A stretch of 64,000 nucleotides of DNA from Rhodoferax sp. (GCA_024236015.1 JACKLK010000017.1:4100-68099), one strand, 5' to 3'. Shown: positions 1-8,845, numbered from the stretch's first letter. A program made the numbers and translations. Notes: generated by a model from the letters alone, not told the origin.

Positions 1-268
1 CCGGCCGGATTACAAGGGCTGGGACGGAACCTCCAGCGCTGGCGAAACCCTGCGCGCCTGGCAGCAGGCGGCACGCAGTGCCGGCCTGCGCAAGGCCGGC
101 CGCACCACGGTGCTGGACCAGGACACCGTGCTGACGGCCTTGCCCGATCGGCACATCGGCGCCGCCCACGGCTGCTTCGACAACGACATCGACACGCTGC
201 GCCGCACGCTGGTGCATATCATCGGCGGTGCGTTGCCGAACCCGGTGGACGACCTGCGCGGCTTCTGA
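1..268 (+). CDS. C-terminal fragment of an unidentified protein (cut by window edge)
   Basis: An open frame enters from the left edge in the frame beginning at base 2 and ends at TGA 266-268, giving 88 residues. The last third contains the stretch HIGAAHGCFDND followed by a helix-like segment. An AHGCFDND-type ending resembles the C-terminal histidine region of some alpha/beta-hydrolases, but this is only an impression and I do not assign a function. Codon use is the same high-GC pattern as the genes that follow. Confidence 0.5.
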   Translation, partial: RPDYKGWDGTSSAGETLRAWQQAARSAGLRKAGRTTVLDQDTVLTALPDRHIGAAHGCFDNDIDTLRRTLVHIIGGALPNPVDDLRGF

Positions 269-349
269 CGGGGCGTGATCCGGGATGTGGCGAGGCCATC
301 AGCAGAGCGATCCGCCTCCCGCCGCGCCGGGGGCAGCAAGGAGAAAGCC

Positions 350-949
350 GTGAGCAAGTCCGACGCCAGCGTGAGCCCGATCGTACCGGGCCGCTATTTC
401 GTGTTCGTCGAGCGACTGGTGCTGGAGCAATACCAGCAGCAACTGGTCGAGGCCGATTCCGAGGACGCGGCGCGGGAGCAGGCGCTGGCGCAGTTCCTGG
501 CCGGTCGGGTGGCCTACATGAGTTCCGCCCAGGTCGAGGCTCCCACGGCGCGGGTGCGGCCGGTGCGCGAAAAACACCTGCGCAAGATCTCCAACCGCGA
601 CGACGCGCCGCCGCCGGCGCGCCATTTCCGCACCTCGGCCCGGTTCGAAGGCCCCGGCGACGAGCAGATCGAGCCGTGCGGCGGTTACCCGGGCACCCAC
701 CCGGAGCCGATCAGCCGGGCGCAGGCGCGGCTGATGTGCCAGAACTTCGATGCGAGCGGATACTCGAACCACAGCGGCCGGGGATCGACGCTGTGGGTGG
801 TGCTGGAGCATTGTGCCGAGGCCGACATCGCCTACAACCTGCGGGCCATGCCGGGCATCGGTTTCTACGTCGAACGCGCCAAGTCGGTCGACGACGGGCT
901 GGCGCTGCACATGTCGGTCGATACCGGGTACGGACCGTTGCGGGATTGA
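350..949 (+). CDS. Hypothetical protein, 199 aa
   Basis: I place the start at GTG 350 because AAGGAGA at 338-344 sits at good distance; the open frame itself extends upstream to about 275 with no ribosome site. The protein has no signal peptide or membrane segment. It opens with a compact region rich in Val, Phe and Tyr (GRYFVFVERLVLEQYQ) followed by an acidic helix with many Gln and Glu, then a basic linker, and a C-terminal half containing LWVVLEHC and a Gly/Tyr-rich end. I do not recognise the family. It lies between an unidentified partial gene and a glycosyltransferase gene, about 70 bases apart from the latter, so it need not be functionally linked. Confidence 0.7.
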   Translation: MSKSDASVSPIVPGRYFVFVERLVLEQYQQQLVEADSEDAAREQALAQFLAGRVAYMSSAQVEAPTARVRPVREKHLRKISNRDDAPPPARHFRTSARFEGPGDEQIEPCGGYPGTHPEPISRAQARLMCQNFDASGYSNHSGRGSTLWVVLEHCAEADIAYNLRAMPGIGFYVERAKSVDDGLALHMSVDTGYGPLRD

Positions 950-1021
950 TCCCCCTGCCGCCGGGGCGGGTGCGCCGGCCACCGGTGCGACAATGCCCAG
1001 CCGTCCTGCAAACCCGAGTCC

Positions 1022-1774
1022 ATGTCTCCTCGTGCCCCAGAAATATCCGTGGTTGTGCCGGTGCACAATGAATCCGGCAATGTCGTCGCGCTGCTCGACG
1101 AGATCGAGGCCGCGTTGACCGGTGTCGCCGCGTTCGAGGCCGTGTTCGTCGACGATCGCTCCAGCGACGACACGGCCGGCGTGTTGCAAGCCTACGCGCA
1201 GACCCATGCCTGGCTGGCCGTGGTGCGACATGCCAACAACTGTGGCCAGAGCACGGCGGTGCGTACCGGGGTGCGTTTCGCGCGGGCCCCGGTGGTTGCC
1301 ACGCTGGACGGCGACGGGCAGAACCACCCGGCCGACATACCGGCGCTGCTGGCGCGCTGGCGCAGCCTGCAGCAGGCCAGCGGCCGCGGTCCGGTGCTGA
1401 TCGCGGGCTGGCGCGCCAAGCGGCTGGACACGCCGTTGCGGCGCTTCTCGTCGCGGGTGGCCAACGGCGTGCGCAGCCGGCTGCTGGGCGATGCGACACC
1501 GGACTCCGGCTGCGGGCTCAAGCTGTTTGCGCGCGACGACTTTCTCGACCTGCCGTATTTCGATCACATGCACCGGTTCCTGCCGGCCCTGTTCCGGCGC
1601 GCGGGCGGCACGGTCGAATCGGTGCCGGTGCGGCACCGCAACCGTGCGCACGGTCAATCGCACTATGGCGTCGGCAACCGCCTGTGGGTCGGCCTGGTGG
1701 ACATCCTGGGCGTGATGTGGCTGCAGCGGCGTGCGCGCATCGCGCAGGTGGCGGCGCCCGAACGCAAGGCATGA
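1022..1774 (+). CDS. Family 2 glycosyltransferase, polyprenyl-phosphate sugar transferase type
   Basis: Transfers a sugar from a nucleotide donor to a lipid phosphate carrier, as in the DPM1/ArnC branch of GT2. The 250-residue protein begins with the beta strand EISVVVPVHNE (8-17), followed by the nucleotide-binding FVDDRSSDDT (42-51) and the metal/donor motif DGDGQNHP (96-103), all typical of GT2. A C-terminal membrane anchor like that of ArnC is not evident, so it is probably a peripheral membrane enzyme acting on the cytoplasmic face. Its stop codon overlaps the start of the next gene by ATGA (1771-1774), so the two are translationally coupled. Together they look like a carrier-loading and sugar-transfer pair for modifying lipid A, a glycan or a protein. 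Confidence 0.85.
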   Translation: MSPRAPEISVVVPVHNESGNVVALLDEIEAALTGVAAFEAVFVDDRSSDDTAGVLQAYAQTHAWLAVVRHANNCGQSTAVRTGVRFARAPVVATLDGDGQNHPADIPALLARWRSLQQASGRGPVLIAGWRAKRLDTPLRRFSSRVANGVRSRLLGDATPDSGCGLKLFARDDFLDLPYFDHMHRFLPALFRRAGGTVESVPVRHRNRAHGQSHYGVGNRLWVGLVDILGVMWLQRRARIAQVAAPERKA

Positions 1775-3525
1775 CGAGCGCTGCGCCTTCCTCCCCGGCC
1801 GATGCCGCGCGCGAGCGCCGGCTGTTCTGGTGGCTGATGCTGGCCGCACTCGTCGTGCTGGGCGCCGGCATCGGGCTGCGCGACCCCTGGCCGTCCGACG
1901 AGCCGCGTTTCACGCTGGTGGCCAAGCACATGGTGGAGTCGGGCGACTGGTTGTTCCCGCACCGCGGCACCGAGCTGTATTCCGACAAGCCGCCGATGCT
2001 GATGTGGCTGGAGGCGGCGGCCTACCAGGTGTTCGGCAACTGGCGCATCGCGTTCCTGTTGCCCTCGTTGCTGGCCGGCATGCTCACACTGGTGCTGACC
2101 TGGGATCTCGGCCGGCGCCTGTGGAATCCGCGCGTGGGCCTGTTCGCCGCGGCGGCGGTCCTGGTCACGTTCCAGTTCGTCTACCAGGTCAAGCGGGCCC
2201 AGATCGATCCGCTGGTGATGATGTGGATCACACTGGCCAACTGGGGCCTGCTGCTGCATCTGCTCAAGGGGCCGAACTGGCGCGCCTACTGGCTCGGCTG
2301 CTTCGCCGCCGGCCTGGGGGTGATCACCAAGGGTGTCGGCGTGTTGGCCCTGCTGATGCTGCTGCCCTGGCTGTTCGCGCGGTCACGCGGCTGGGAGGGC
2401 GTGAACCGTGCGCCCGGCTCGGCGTGGCAATGGGCCGGCGGCGCGCTGGCCTTCCTGGCGGCCATCGCGTTGTGGCTGGTGCCGATGCTGCTGGTCGCGC
2501 ATGCGCGTGGCTCGGCGGAGTACGACGCCTATGTCAACGACATCCTGCTGCGGCAGACCGCCAAGCGTTATGGCGGCTCGGTCGGCGGCCATGCGCAACC
2601 GTTCTGGTACTACCTGCCGGTGCTGGTGCTGCATTTCTTCCCGATGTCGCTGGCCTACCTGGGTGCGTGGCGCGGCTGGTGGCAAGGCCTGCGCCAGCGT
2701 GACGCGCGGCTGCTGCTGTTGCTGGGCTGGTCGGTGCTGGTGGTGTTCTTCTTCAGCCTGGCCGGCGGCAAGCGCGAGGTCTACCTGATGCCGGTGTTGC
2801 CGATGCTGGCGTTGGCGCTGGGGCCGTCGCTGCAGGCCAGTGTCAGCGCACTCTGGATGCGCGTCACGGCCTGGCTGGCCGCACTGGCGGCAGGCCTGTT
2901 CCTGCTGCTGGGCGGCATCTGGGCCATGCAGGGTCACTGGACCCGCATGGAGCAGCAAATCGTCGAGCGCGGCCTGGCCGACGGTGGCCGCGGCCTGTGG
3001 TGGATGGGCATCAGCATGGGCGCCGTGTTTCTGCTCGCGGCCCTGGCCTTTCGGCCGCGTCGCGGCGTGCATGCCTTGCTGGCCGGCATGGCCGGCTTCT
3101 GGATCATCTGGGGGGTCTGGGCCTCCGCCCTGTTCAATGACGCGAACTCGGCCGTGGGCGTGATGCGCAAGGCGGGCCAGATCGCCGGGCCGCAGGCGCA
3201 GATCGGACTGGTCGCGTGGAAGGAGCAGAACCTGCTGATGGCCGATCGCCCGGTCACGACGTTCGGCTTCAAGCGCGAATGGGAGGCGCAATATGCCGCC
3301 GCGGTACGCTGGCAGGCAGAGGCGCCCGACCGGCGGTGGATCTTCGCGTTGCGCGACGCCGTCGAATCGTGCGTGATCGAGGACCGGGCGCAGGTCGTCG
3401 GTTATGCGAACCGGCGCCTGTGGTGGATATTCCGTGCCGATGCGGTGCGGCCCGACTGCGTGCCGCGGATCGACCCCCAGGCCGAACGCTGGGACAGCAG
3501 CTACGGTTCGGACGACGAGGACTGA
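1771..3525 (+). CDS. ArnT-like membrane glycosyltransferase (GT83/PMT superfamily)
   Basis: A 584-residue polytopic protein with about a dozen hydrophobic segments. Near the N terminus a first membrane helix (18-35) is followed by DPWPSDEPRFTLVAKHMVESGDW (38-60) and SDKPPM, matching the ArnT/PMT pattern in which an acidic pair (D43, E44) in the first periplasmic loop is catalytic. The family moves a sugar from undecaprenyl phosphate to an acceptor such as lipid A in the periplasm. The start ATG 1771 overlaps the GT2 stop, so the preceding enzyme likely makes the lipid-linked donor. Sugar and acceptor cannot be told from sequence; the arn aminoarabinose synthesis genes are not in the window, so a polymyxin-resistance role should not be assumed. 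The C-terminal 150 residues are soluble and periplasmic-like. Confidence 0.85.
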   Translation: MTSAAPSSPADAARERRLFWWLMLAALVVLGAGIGLRDPWPSDEPRFTLVAKHMVESGDWLFPHRGTELYSDKPPMLMWLEAAAYQVFGNWRIAFLLPSLLAGMLTLVLTWDLGRRLWNPRVGLFAAAAVLVTFQFVYQVKRAQIDPLVMMWITLANWGLLLHLLKGPNWRAYWLGCFAAGLGVITKGVGVLALLMLLPWLFARSRGWEGVNRAPGSAWQWAGGALAFLAAIALWLVPMLLVAHARGSAEYDAYVNDILLRQTAKRYGGSVGGHAQPFWYYLPVLVLHFFPMSLAYLGAWRGWWQGLRQRDARLLLLLGWSVLVVFFFSLAGGKREVYLMPVLPMLALALGPSLQASVSALWMRVTAWLAALAAGLFLLLGGIWAMQGHWTRMEQQIVERGLADGGRGLWWMGISMGAVFLLAALAFRPRRGVHALLAGMAGFWIIWGVWASALFNDANSAVGVMRKAGQIAGPQAQIGLVAWKEQNLLMADRPVTTFGFKREWEAQYAAAVRWQAEAPDRRWIFALRDAVESCVIEDRAQVVGYANRRLWWIFRADAVRPDCVPRIDPQAERWDSSYGSDDED

Positions 3526-3539
3526 CGCGACTCGGTGGC

Positions 3540-3797
3540 TCAGCCGAGCAGCAGCTTTTCGGGTTGCAGCACGCGCATCACCTCGAACAACCAGGCCAGC
3601 AGCAACAGCGCGACCATCGCGCCCAGGACAACCCATGCGGCCAGGCCGAGCTTGCCCGGCGTGTGCTGCAGCCGCCGGGGCCAGCTGAACCGGATACCCG
3701 TGGCCTGGCAGGGCCGGCAGATGAGCTCGTCGTAGCGGTTGCGGTGGCAGTCCTTGCGCAGCACCGGCGCCTTGCAGACGGAACAGATCAGCAACAT
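3540..3797 (-). CDS. Small membrane protein with a zinc-ribbon-like head, 85 aa
   Basis: The N-terminal 30 residues carry C5-x2-C8, C17 and C27-x2-C30, which resemble a small zinc-binding ribbon. A basic linker follows, then one hydrophobic segment (about 51-72) and a short tail. It is convergent with the ArnT-like gene, with only 14 bases between stops. No function is known to me. Cysteine spacing and length suggest a genuine small gene, and the reading frame is open throughout with an ATG start. Confidence 0.65.
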   Translation of the reverse strand: MLLICSVCKAPVLRKDCHRNRYDELICRPCQATGIRFSWPRRLQHTPGKLGLAAWVVLGAMVALLLLAWLFEVMRVLQPEKLLLG

Positions 3798-4011
3798 GTG
3801 ATGGCCTCCGGTGCCTGGTGCGGGTTGTGGGGGTCCGCTCCAACTGCGTGCGCAGTCTCGGTGGCCGGTCCCGTATCATGCGCCCTGTCGGACGGATTGC
3901 GGCCACGCGATGAAAACCATCGGCCCGATCCGGCAGCTTTTGGCCCGGTCAGGGCATTTTTTTCGACCCGTTGCCGCTCCGGGCGTGCGAGCGGGCAGGA
4001 GCAGGATTCAC

Positions 4012-5133
4012 ATGCAGCATGTCGTCACCGAACAGGCCGGATCGGCCGGCCTGATTACCCTGGCACGTCCCCGGGCCCTCAACGCGCTGACGCTGGCGAT
4101 GATCCGCACGTTGACGGCGCAGCTGCTGCGCTGGCGCGACGACGACACGGTGCGGATCGTCGCGCTGCGCGGCAGCGCCAAGCATGCCTCGGATCCGTCG
4201 GGCCACGAGCCGTTCGGCAGTTTCTGCGCCGGTGGCGACATCCGGTTCTTCCATCAGGCCGCGCTCGCGGGCGATCCGGCGCTGGAGGACTTCTTCACCG
4301 AAGAGTACCGGCTCAATCACCTGATCCACCGGTATCCGAAACCGATGATCGTGTTCATGGACGGCATCGTCATGGGCGGGGGCATGGGCGTGGCCCAGGG
4401 TGCGCGTGTGCGCATCGCCACCGAACGCACGAAGATGGCCATGCCCGAGACCGGCATCGGCCTGTTTCCCGATGTCGGCGGCGGTTATTTCCTCAGCCGT
4501 TGCCCCGGGCATCTGGGCGAATACCTGGCCTTGACCGGCAACGTGATCGACGGCGCGCAGGCCGTGGCCGCCGGATTGGCCGACCATGCCGTGCCATCGG
4601 CGGCGCTGCCCGGCCTGTGGGCCGACATCGCCGCCGGCCGATTGCCGGACGCCGCTTCCGTGCAAGGCCGGTGCGCCCAGGCGGCCGGCGACCTTCCGAC
4701 GGCGGCGCCCTGGCCCGATGCCGGCGTCGAGCGGATCTTCGGCCTTGCCGATGTGCCGGCCATGATGCAGGCCTTGCAGGCCGCCTCGGCCGAAGACCCG
4801 TGGGCCGCGCGGACCGCGGACGTGCTGGCACGGCGCAGCCCGCTGATGCTGCATGTGACGCTGGAGCAGTTGCGCCGCGCCCGCGGCATGGACCTGGCCA
4901 GCGAGTTGCGCATGGAGCGCGACCTGGTCCGCCACTGTTTTCATCCGGCGCACCTGGGCCGCAGCGGCGCCGACGTGGAGGTGGTCGAAGGCGTGCGCGC
5001 GCTGGCGGTGGACAAGGATCACCATCCGCGCTGGAACCCGACTCGGATCGATGCGGTGTTGCCCGCCATGGTGGCGCCGTTCTTCGACAGCCCCTGGCCG
5101 GCCCACGCGCACCCGCTGCGCGACCTGGATTGA
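4012..5133 (+). CDS. 3-hydroxyisobutyryl-CoA hydrolase-type enoyl-CoA hydratase family protein
   Basis: A crotonase-fold acyl-CoA hydrolase, 373 residues, probably acting in valine catabolism by releasing 3-hydroxyisobutyrate from its CoA ester. The start ATG 4012 follows a GCAGGAGCAGGA stretch; the frame is open further upstream. The oxyanion region is FCAGGDIRFF (71-80), and MPETGIGLFPDVGGGYFL (144-161) carries the E146 and D154 that mark the hydrolase/HIBYL-CoA branch over plain hydratases. Length suits HIBCH (350-390). Residues 55-70 (SAKHASDPSGHEPFGS) are longer than the usual short loop ahead of FCAGGD. Other valine-pathway genes are not adjacent, so substrate is inferred from family alone. 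Confidence 0.8.
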   Translation: MQHVVTEQAGSAGLITLARPRALNALTLAMIRTLTAQLLRWRDDDTVRIVALRGSAKHASDPSGHEPFGSFCAGGDIRFFHQAALAGDPALEDFFTEEYRLNHLIHRYPKPMIVFMDGIVMGGGMGVAQGARVRIATERTKMAMPETGIGLFPDVGGGYFLSRCPGHLGEYLALTGNVIDGAQAVAAGLADHAVPSAALPGLWADIAAGRLPDAASVQGRCAQAAGDLPTAAPWPDAGVERIFGLADVPAMMQALQAASAEDPWAARTADVLARRSPLMLHVTLEQLRRARGMDLASELRMERDLVRHCFHPAHLGRSGADVEVVEGVRALAVDKDHHPRWNPTRIDAVLPAMVAPFFDSPWPAHAHPLRDLD

Positions 5134-5306
5134 CCGTCGCGGTACGGCGTTTGTGCGAAATCCCAACACTGCGTCGCGATTTCCATCGTGCCGGGTTCCG
5201 CGAACATCCGGGCTCCCGCAGAATGGTGGCGGTTCGGGATAATCGTCACGGGCTGTGCAGGCCTCCGGTCTGCGGCCGATTACCGCTTTTCACAAGGAGA
5301 TACCCC

Positions 5307-5618
5307 ATGCTGTCCGGAAAATTTCTCAAGATGCTTGCCGCCTTCTTCATGGCTGCCGTGCTGGCGGGTTGTGCCAGCACCAGCAACGAAGCGAGCACCG
5401 GCGAATTCCTCGACGACACCGTCATCACGACCCGTGTCAAGGCCGCGCTGGTCAAGGATCCGATGGTCAGCGCGCTCGACGTCAGCGTCGAGAGCTTCAA
5501 GGGCGCCGTGCAACTGAGCGGCTTCGTCAAGACGGCCGCCGAGCGCGATCGTGCGGTCAAGATCGCCAACGACGTGCCCGGCGTCACCCAGGTCTTCAAT
5601 TCGATCCAGCTGCGCTGA
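5307..5618 (+). CDS. BON-domain lipoprotein, 103 aa
   Basis: ATG 5307 follows AAGGAG (5293-5298) at normal spacing. The first 22 residues form a lipoprotein signal peptide with the lipobox LAGC, so C22 would be the lipidated residue. The remainder is one BON domain: TVITTRVKAALVKDPM, then alternating strands with GAVQLSGFVKT and a closing VPGVTQVFNSIQL. BON domains bind phospholipid surfaces, and small proteins of this kind (OsmY/DolP relatives) are periplasmic stress or envelope-integrity factors. It stands alone between a CoA hydrolase and a cyclase gene and probably has its own promoter. Confidence 0.85.
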   Translation: MLSGKFLKMLAAFFMAAVLAGCASTSNEASTGEFLDDTVITTRVKAALVKDPMVSALDVSVESFKGAVQLSGFVKTAAERDRAVKIANDVPGVTQVFNSIQLR

Positions 5619-5624
5619 TCGCGC

Positions 5625-5666
5625 GCCGGCCGGGGCCTCCCGCAACGGGAGACCCCGTTAGCCGGC
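5625..5666 (+). terminator. Stem-loop after the BON lipoprotein, possible terminator
   Basis: A hairpin starts 7 bases after the stop: GGGGCCTCCCG (5632-5642), loop CAA, CGGGAGACCCC (5646-5656) with one C.A mismatch, flanked by GCCGGC at 5625-5630 and 5661-5666 that could extend the stem. There is no clear U-tract, so termination is uncertain. Confidence 0.4.
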
Positions 5667-5733
5667 CAGTCGCGCCGTCCGGCGCGCGCGAGCCATCGCA
5701 ACCGATGTCGTCGCCGCCGCCAGGTCCCTCTCC

Positions 5734-7266
5734 ATGTCTTCCAAGCTGCGCATCTTCCTCGTCCTGCTGGGGGGTAACCTGGGGGGTGCCCTGCTGGTGT
5801 TCGTGCATCTGCGATTCCTCGATCCGTTCGCCCTCGACCAGGTGGCGCCACTGGGGTGGCGCGAGGTGGCGTTCTTCATCGTGGCGTTCTCGACGCTGCT
5901 GATCGGTGGCCGTGCCATGGCGCGCCGCTACGCCTCGACGGTGTTGCGGGCCACGGGCCCCTTGCCCGACGGTCCGGCGCATGCGAGGGCCCGGCGGCGC
6001 GCGGTGCAACTGCCGGGGTTCCTGGCCGCGCTGTCGATGGTGCTGTGGGTGCTGGCGGCCTTCGTATGGGGTTTTTTCTGGCCCTGGCTGATCGGCAATT
6101 TCAACCTGCAGGCCGCCGCACGCCAGGCTTTCGGCATGGCCCTGGTGGCAGGGCCGACCGTCGGCCTGTTCGTGTTCCTGGCCACCGAACGCATCTGGCG
6201 CGAACGCCTGCCCTTGCTGTTTCCCCGCGGCGACCTGGCCGCGAGCGGCGCGCGCAACTGGCGCGTGCGCACCCGCATGCTGGTCGTGTTCCTGTTCGCC
6301 AGCATCGTGCCCTTGCTGGTGATGGCCGTGGCCACGACGGTCCGGGTGCGCACCATGCGGGGCGCCGACATCGGCACGGCCGCCGAACACCTGCAGGACC
6401 TGATCATCGTCCAGGGCGTGCTGGTCGCCACCGGCTTGCTGCTGGCGATCGTGCTGGCGCGTTTCCTGGCCGACAGCGTTTCGGCACCATTGCGCGAGTT
6501 GCAGGCGGCGATGGTGCGGGTCGAGCGGGGCGACCTGCAGGCCCATTGTGCGGTCGTGTCGAACGACGAGATCGGTGCCGTCACCGCCGGGTTCAACCAC
6601 ATGGTCGACGAATTGCGCGACCGGGAACTGATCCACGAAGCCTTCGGGCGTTATGTCAGCCCCGAGATCCGCGATGAAATCCTGTCCGGGCGGACCGACC
6701 TGACCGGCGACCAGCGCGACGTGACCATCGTGTTCGCCGATCTGCGCGGTTTCACGACCTGGGTCGAAGCCAGTCCGGCGACCGAGGTCGTCGAGGGGCT
6801 CAATGCCTATTTCACGGAAATGGAGCAGGCCGTGCGGGCCCACGGCGGCCTGGTGCTGCAGTTCATCGGCGACGAGATCGAGGCGGTGTTCGGCGCGCCG
6901 CTCGCAGACGAGCAACATGCCGATCACGCGGTTGCCGCGGCGCTCGAGATGCAGCAACGGCTCGAGGCCTGGAATGCCGTGCGCCTGCGTTCGGGCCTGC
7001 GTACGCTGGACCACGGCATCGGCATCCATTCGGGTACCGTCGTGGCCGGCAATATCGGCAGCACGCGGCGCATGTCGTATGCGCTCGTGGGCGACGCCGT
7101 CAATGTGGCATCACGCATCGAGTCGCTGAACAAGCAGTTCGGCTCGCATATCCTGGTCAGCGGGGCCACACGCGAACGCCTGCGCGCGCCGGTGCCGCTG
7201 CAGGCCTTGCCTGCGGTCCGCGTCAAGGGCCGCTCGGCCGAGGTCGAGGTGTATCGGTTGGCCTGA
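5734..7266 (+). CDS. Membrane adenylate/guanylate cyclase with HAMP domain
   Basis: A class III nucleotide cyclase making cyclic AMP or GMP at the inner membrane. The 510 residues contain hydrophobic segments near 5-25, 43-60, 95-120, 131-150, 182-202 and 225-244, then a HAMP linker (about 244-297) and the catalytic domain (328-500). The metal-binding aspartates are D336 (FADLRGF) and D380 (FIGDE); the transition-state pair is N457 and R461 (NVASR). The base-recognition lysine normally preceding FIGD is Q376 here, so substrate choice cannot be read with confidence. The ATG is at 5734, about 115 bases after the lipoprotein stop. No cyclic-nucleotide receptor is nearby. Confidence 0.88.
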   Translation: MSSKLRIFLVLLGGNLGGALLVFVHLRFLDPFALDQVAPLGWREVAFFIVAFSTLLIGGRAMARRYASTVLRATGPLPDGPAHARARRRAVQLPGFLAALSMVLWVLAAFVWGFFWPWLIGNFNLQAAARQAFGMALVAGPTVGLFVFLATERIWRERLPLLFPRGDLAASGARNWRVRTRMLVVFLFASIVPLLVMAVATTVRVRTMRGADIGTAAEHLQDLIIVQGVLVATGLLLAIVLARFLADSVSAPLRELQAAMVRVERGDLQAHCAVVSNDEIGAVTAGFNHMVDELRDRELIHEAFGRYVSPEIRDEILSGRTDLTGDQRDVTIVFADLRGFTTWVEASPATEVVEGLNAYFTEMEQAVRAHGGLVLQFIGDEIEAVFGAPLADEQHADHAVAAALEMQQRLEAWNAVRLRSGLRTLDHGIGIHSGTVVAGNIGSTRRMSYALVGDAVNVASRIESLNKQFGSHILVSGATRERLRAPVPLQALPAVRVKGRSAEVEVYRLA

Positions 7267-7287
7267 AGGCCCGGTGGGCCGTCGGCG

Positions 7288-7659
7288 TCAGTGCGGCATG
7301 CGGGCCATGGGGTCGTTTCCCGGGCGTTTGGATCCGTCGCCGCCATCGCGGGGCAGGTCGCGGATCTCGTGCGCCGGCACATCGACGACATCGGCCGGCG
7401 GCGCCGCCCCCCGCCCGCCCGGGCCACCGGTGCCGGGCCAGGCGCCGCGGGTGTAGCGCGCCGACGTCTGGCGAAACTGGCCGAAGATCTTGGCCGGCTC
7501 GGGCTTGCGCCCGGTGACGATCGACCACAGGGTCACGCCCAGCATGACCACCAGCGTGGCGATCAGCAGGCTGAGCAGGAAAACCGCGATCGCTGCGACC
7601 AGGATCAGTCGCAGCACGCCGCGAAACAGGCGGTTGAAGAATTCGGTGATTCCATTCAT
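7288..7659 (-). CDS. Hypothetical membrane protein, 123 aa
   Basis: Convergent with the cyclase gene (21 bases between stops). The protein starts with an amphipathic MNGITEFFNRLFRG segment, has a long hydrophobic stretch (about 17-47) that can form one long or two short membrane helices, then a Gly/Pro-rich, charged C-terminal tail of about 70 residues that looks disordered. The N-terminal half is well conserved in style among small beta-proteobacterial membrane proteins, but I do not know a function. Confidence 0.6.
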   Translation of the reverse strand: MNGITEFFNRLFRGVLRLILVAAIAVFLLSLLIATLVVMLGVTLWSIVTGRKPEPAKIFGQFRQTSARYTRGAWPGTGGPGGRGAAPPADVVDVPAHEIRDLPRDGGDGSKRPGNDPMARMPH

Positions 7660-7932
7660 GGATGATGGAGCCTTGCGGCCCTGGGGAGTTCCGGGTCAGG
7701 CGCGCTCGGACCGACAGAACCGCGCATGCGGAACCGGTGCTCGTGGGCCGGCGCTGTTGCCATTATTCCGCAGTTGGGGCTGGACGGGGAGATTGCAAGC
7801 CCGGCAGCCGGCCGCGCCGGTGCGCCCTGACGGACGCGGCCTGCGCAGGGTGCCCGGGATGCCCGGGATGGCTGCTATGCTGGCTGCGCCGCACAACAGC
7901 GGCAGTGTTTCAACGTATTGCCAGGTTACAAG
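7660..7932. other. Intergenic region, 273 bases
   Basis: Lies between two divergent genes, so promoters for both are expected here. I see a short tandem direct repeat GCCCGGGAT at about 7853-7870 and no dyad operator or RNA gene. Confidence 0.4.
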
Positions 7933-8535
7933 ATGAAAAGCATGTACCGCTACTTCTTCCGGGGTCTGATCGCCTTCCTGCCGGTCGCGCTGACGGTCTA
8001 TCTGCTGTTCCTGTTCGTGTCGGGAGCCGAGTCGATCGCCGTGTGGCTGGTGCGGCCCCTGATCGGCGATTTCTACCTGCCCGGGCTGGGCTTGCTGTTC
8101 GGCGTGGGCCTGATCCTGATGCTGGGGTTCCTGGTGTCGCATCCGCTGGCCTCGCGCCTGTTCTCGTGGGTCGAGATGCCGTTCACCCGCTTGCCGGTGG
8201 TCAAGAGCATCTATTCGTCGCTGAAGAACTTCGCCGACTATTTCTCGCCGCACGACAACAAGCCGCAGCAGCAGGTGGTGTTGTTGCGCATGCCCGGCCA
8301 GCAACTGGCCATCGTCGGGCTGGTGACCCGCCAGTCGATGGCGGGCCTGCCGTCGCCGCTGGCCGAGGAGGAGCGTGTGGCGGTCTACCTGCCGATGGGA
8401 TACATGATCGGCGGCTACACCGTGTTCGTGCCCCGCAGCTGGACCGAACCGCTGGACATGACGGTCGAGGAGGCGATGCGTTCCTCGCTGATCGCCTGGA
8501 TGGCGTCGAGCCGGTCGGCGCCGGACGCGGCCTGA
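7933..8535 (+). CDS. DUF502 family inner-membrane protein
   Basis: 200 residues. Two N-terminal membrane segments (about 8-28 and 45-68) are followed by a soluble domain containing PLASRLFSWVEMPFTRLPVVKSIYSSLK and a later LPMGYMIGGYTVFVPRS, both typical of DUF502. The role is not established; in many proteobacteria a DUF502 gene sits near aspS or other housekeeping genes. I chose ATG 7933 (MKSMYRYFFRG); ATG 7942 is an alternative three codons downstream. The next gene, DUF465, is on the same strand 100 bases later. Confidence 0.85.
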   Translation: MKSMYRYFFRGLIAFLPVALTVYLLFLFVSGAESIAVWLVRPLIGDFYLPGLGLLFGVGLILMLGFLVSHPLASRLFSWVEMPFTRLPVVKSIYSSLKNFADYFSPHDNKPQQQVVLLRMPGQQLAIVGLVTRQSMAGLPSPLAEEERVAVYLPMGYMIGGYTVFVPRSWTEPLDMTVEEAMRSSLIAWMASSRSAPDAA

Positions 8536-8635
8536 GCCGGGCTTGCGCAGGCGCAAGTCGGGGGCGGGCGAGCCGGGTTACAGTGTGAGCAACAGGGCGG
8601 TGCGATGGCCGCACCCCCCACCACGAGGAGGTCAG

Positions 8636-8845
8636 ATGTTTCCTGAATACCGCGACAAGATCACCGAGCTCAAGACCAGCAACCATCATTTCCTGCGCCT
8701 GTTCGACCAGCACAACGCGCTCGACCAGAAGGTCAAGAACATGGAGGCGAGCATCACGCCGGCCACGCACGAAGAGATCGAGAAGCTGAAAAAGGAGAAG
8801 CTGGCGCTCAAGGACCAGCTGTACGCGATCCTGAAGAACGCCTGA
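8636..8845 (+). CDS. YdcH-like DUF465 family small protein, 69 aa
   Basis: Starts at ATG 8636 behind a strong GAGGAGG site (8625-8631). The sequence MFPEYRDKITELK followed by a helical region rich in Lys, Glu and Leu and the ending EIEKLKKEKLALKDQLYAIL is the DUF465 signature. It should form a short two-helix coiled hairpin. The cellular role is unknown. Confidence 0.85.
   Translation: MFPEYRDKITELKTSNHHFLRLFDQHNALDQKVKNMEASITPATHEEIEKLKKEKLALKDQLYAILKNA

Noticed and set aside
299..1849. 516-codon minus-strand frame opposite the first genes
   Set aside because: Shadow of high-GC codon bias; His/Arg/Gln-rich, no domain, and fully overlaps well-supported plus-strand genes.
7853..7870. Tandem GCCCGGGAT repeat as an operator
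   Set aside because: Only two short direct copies, no symmetry or promoter elements around them.
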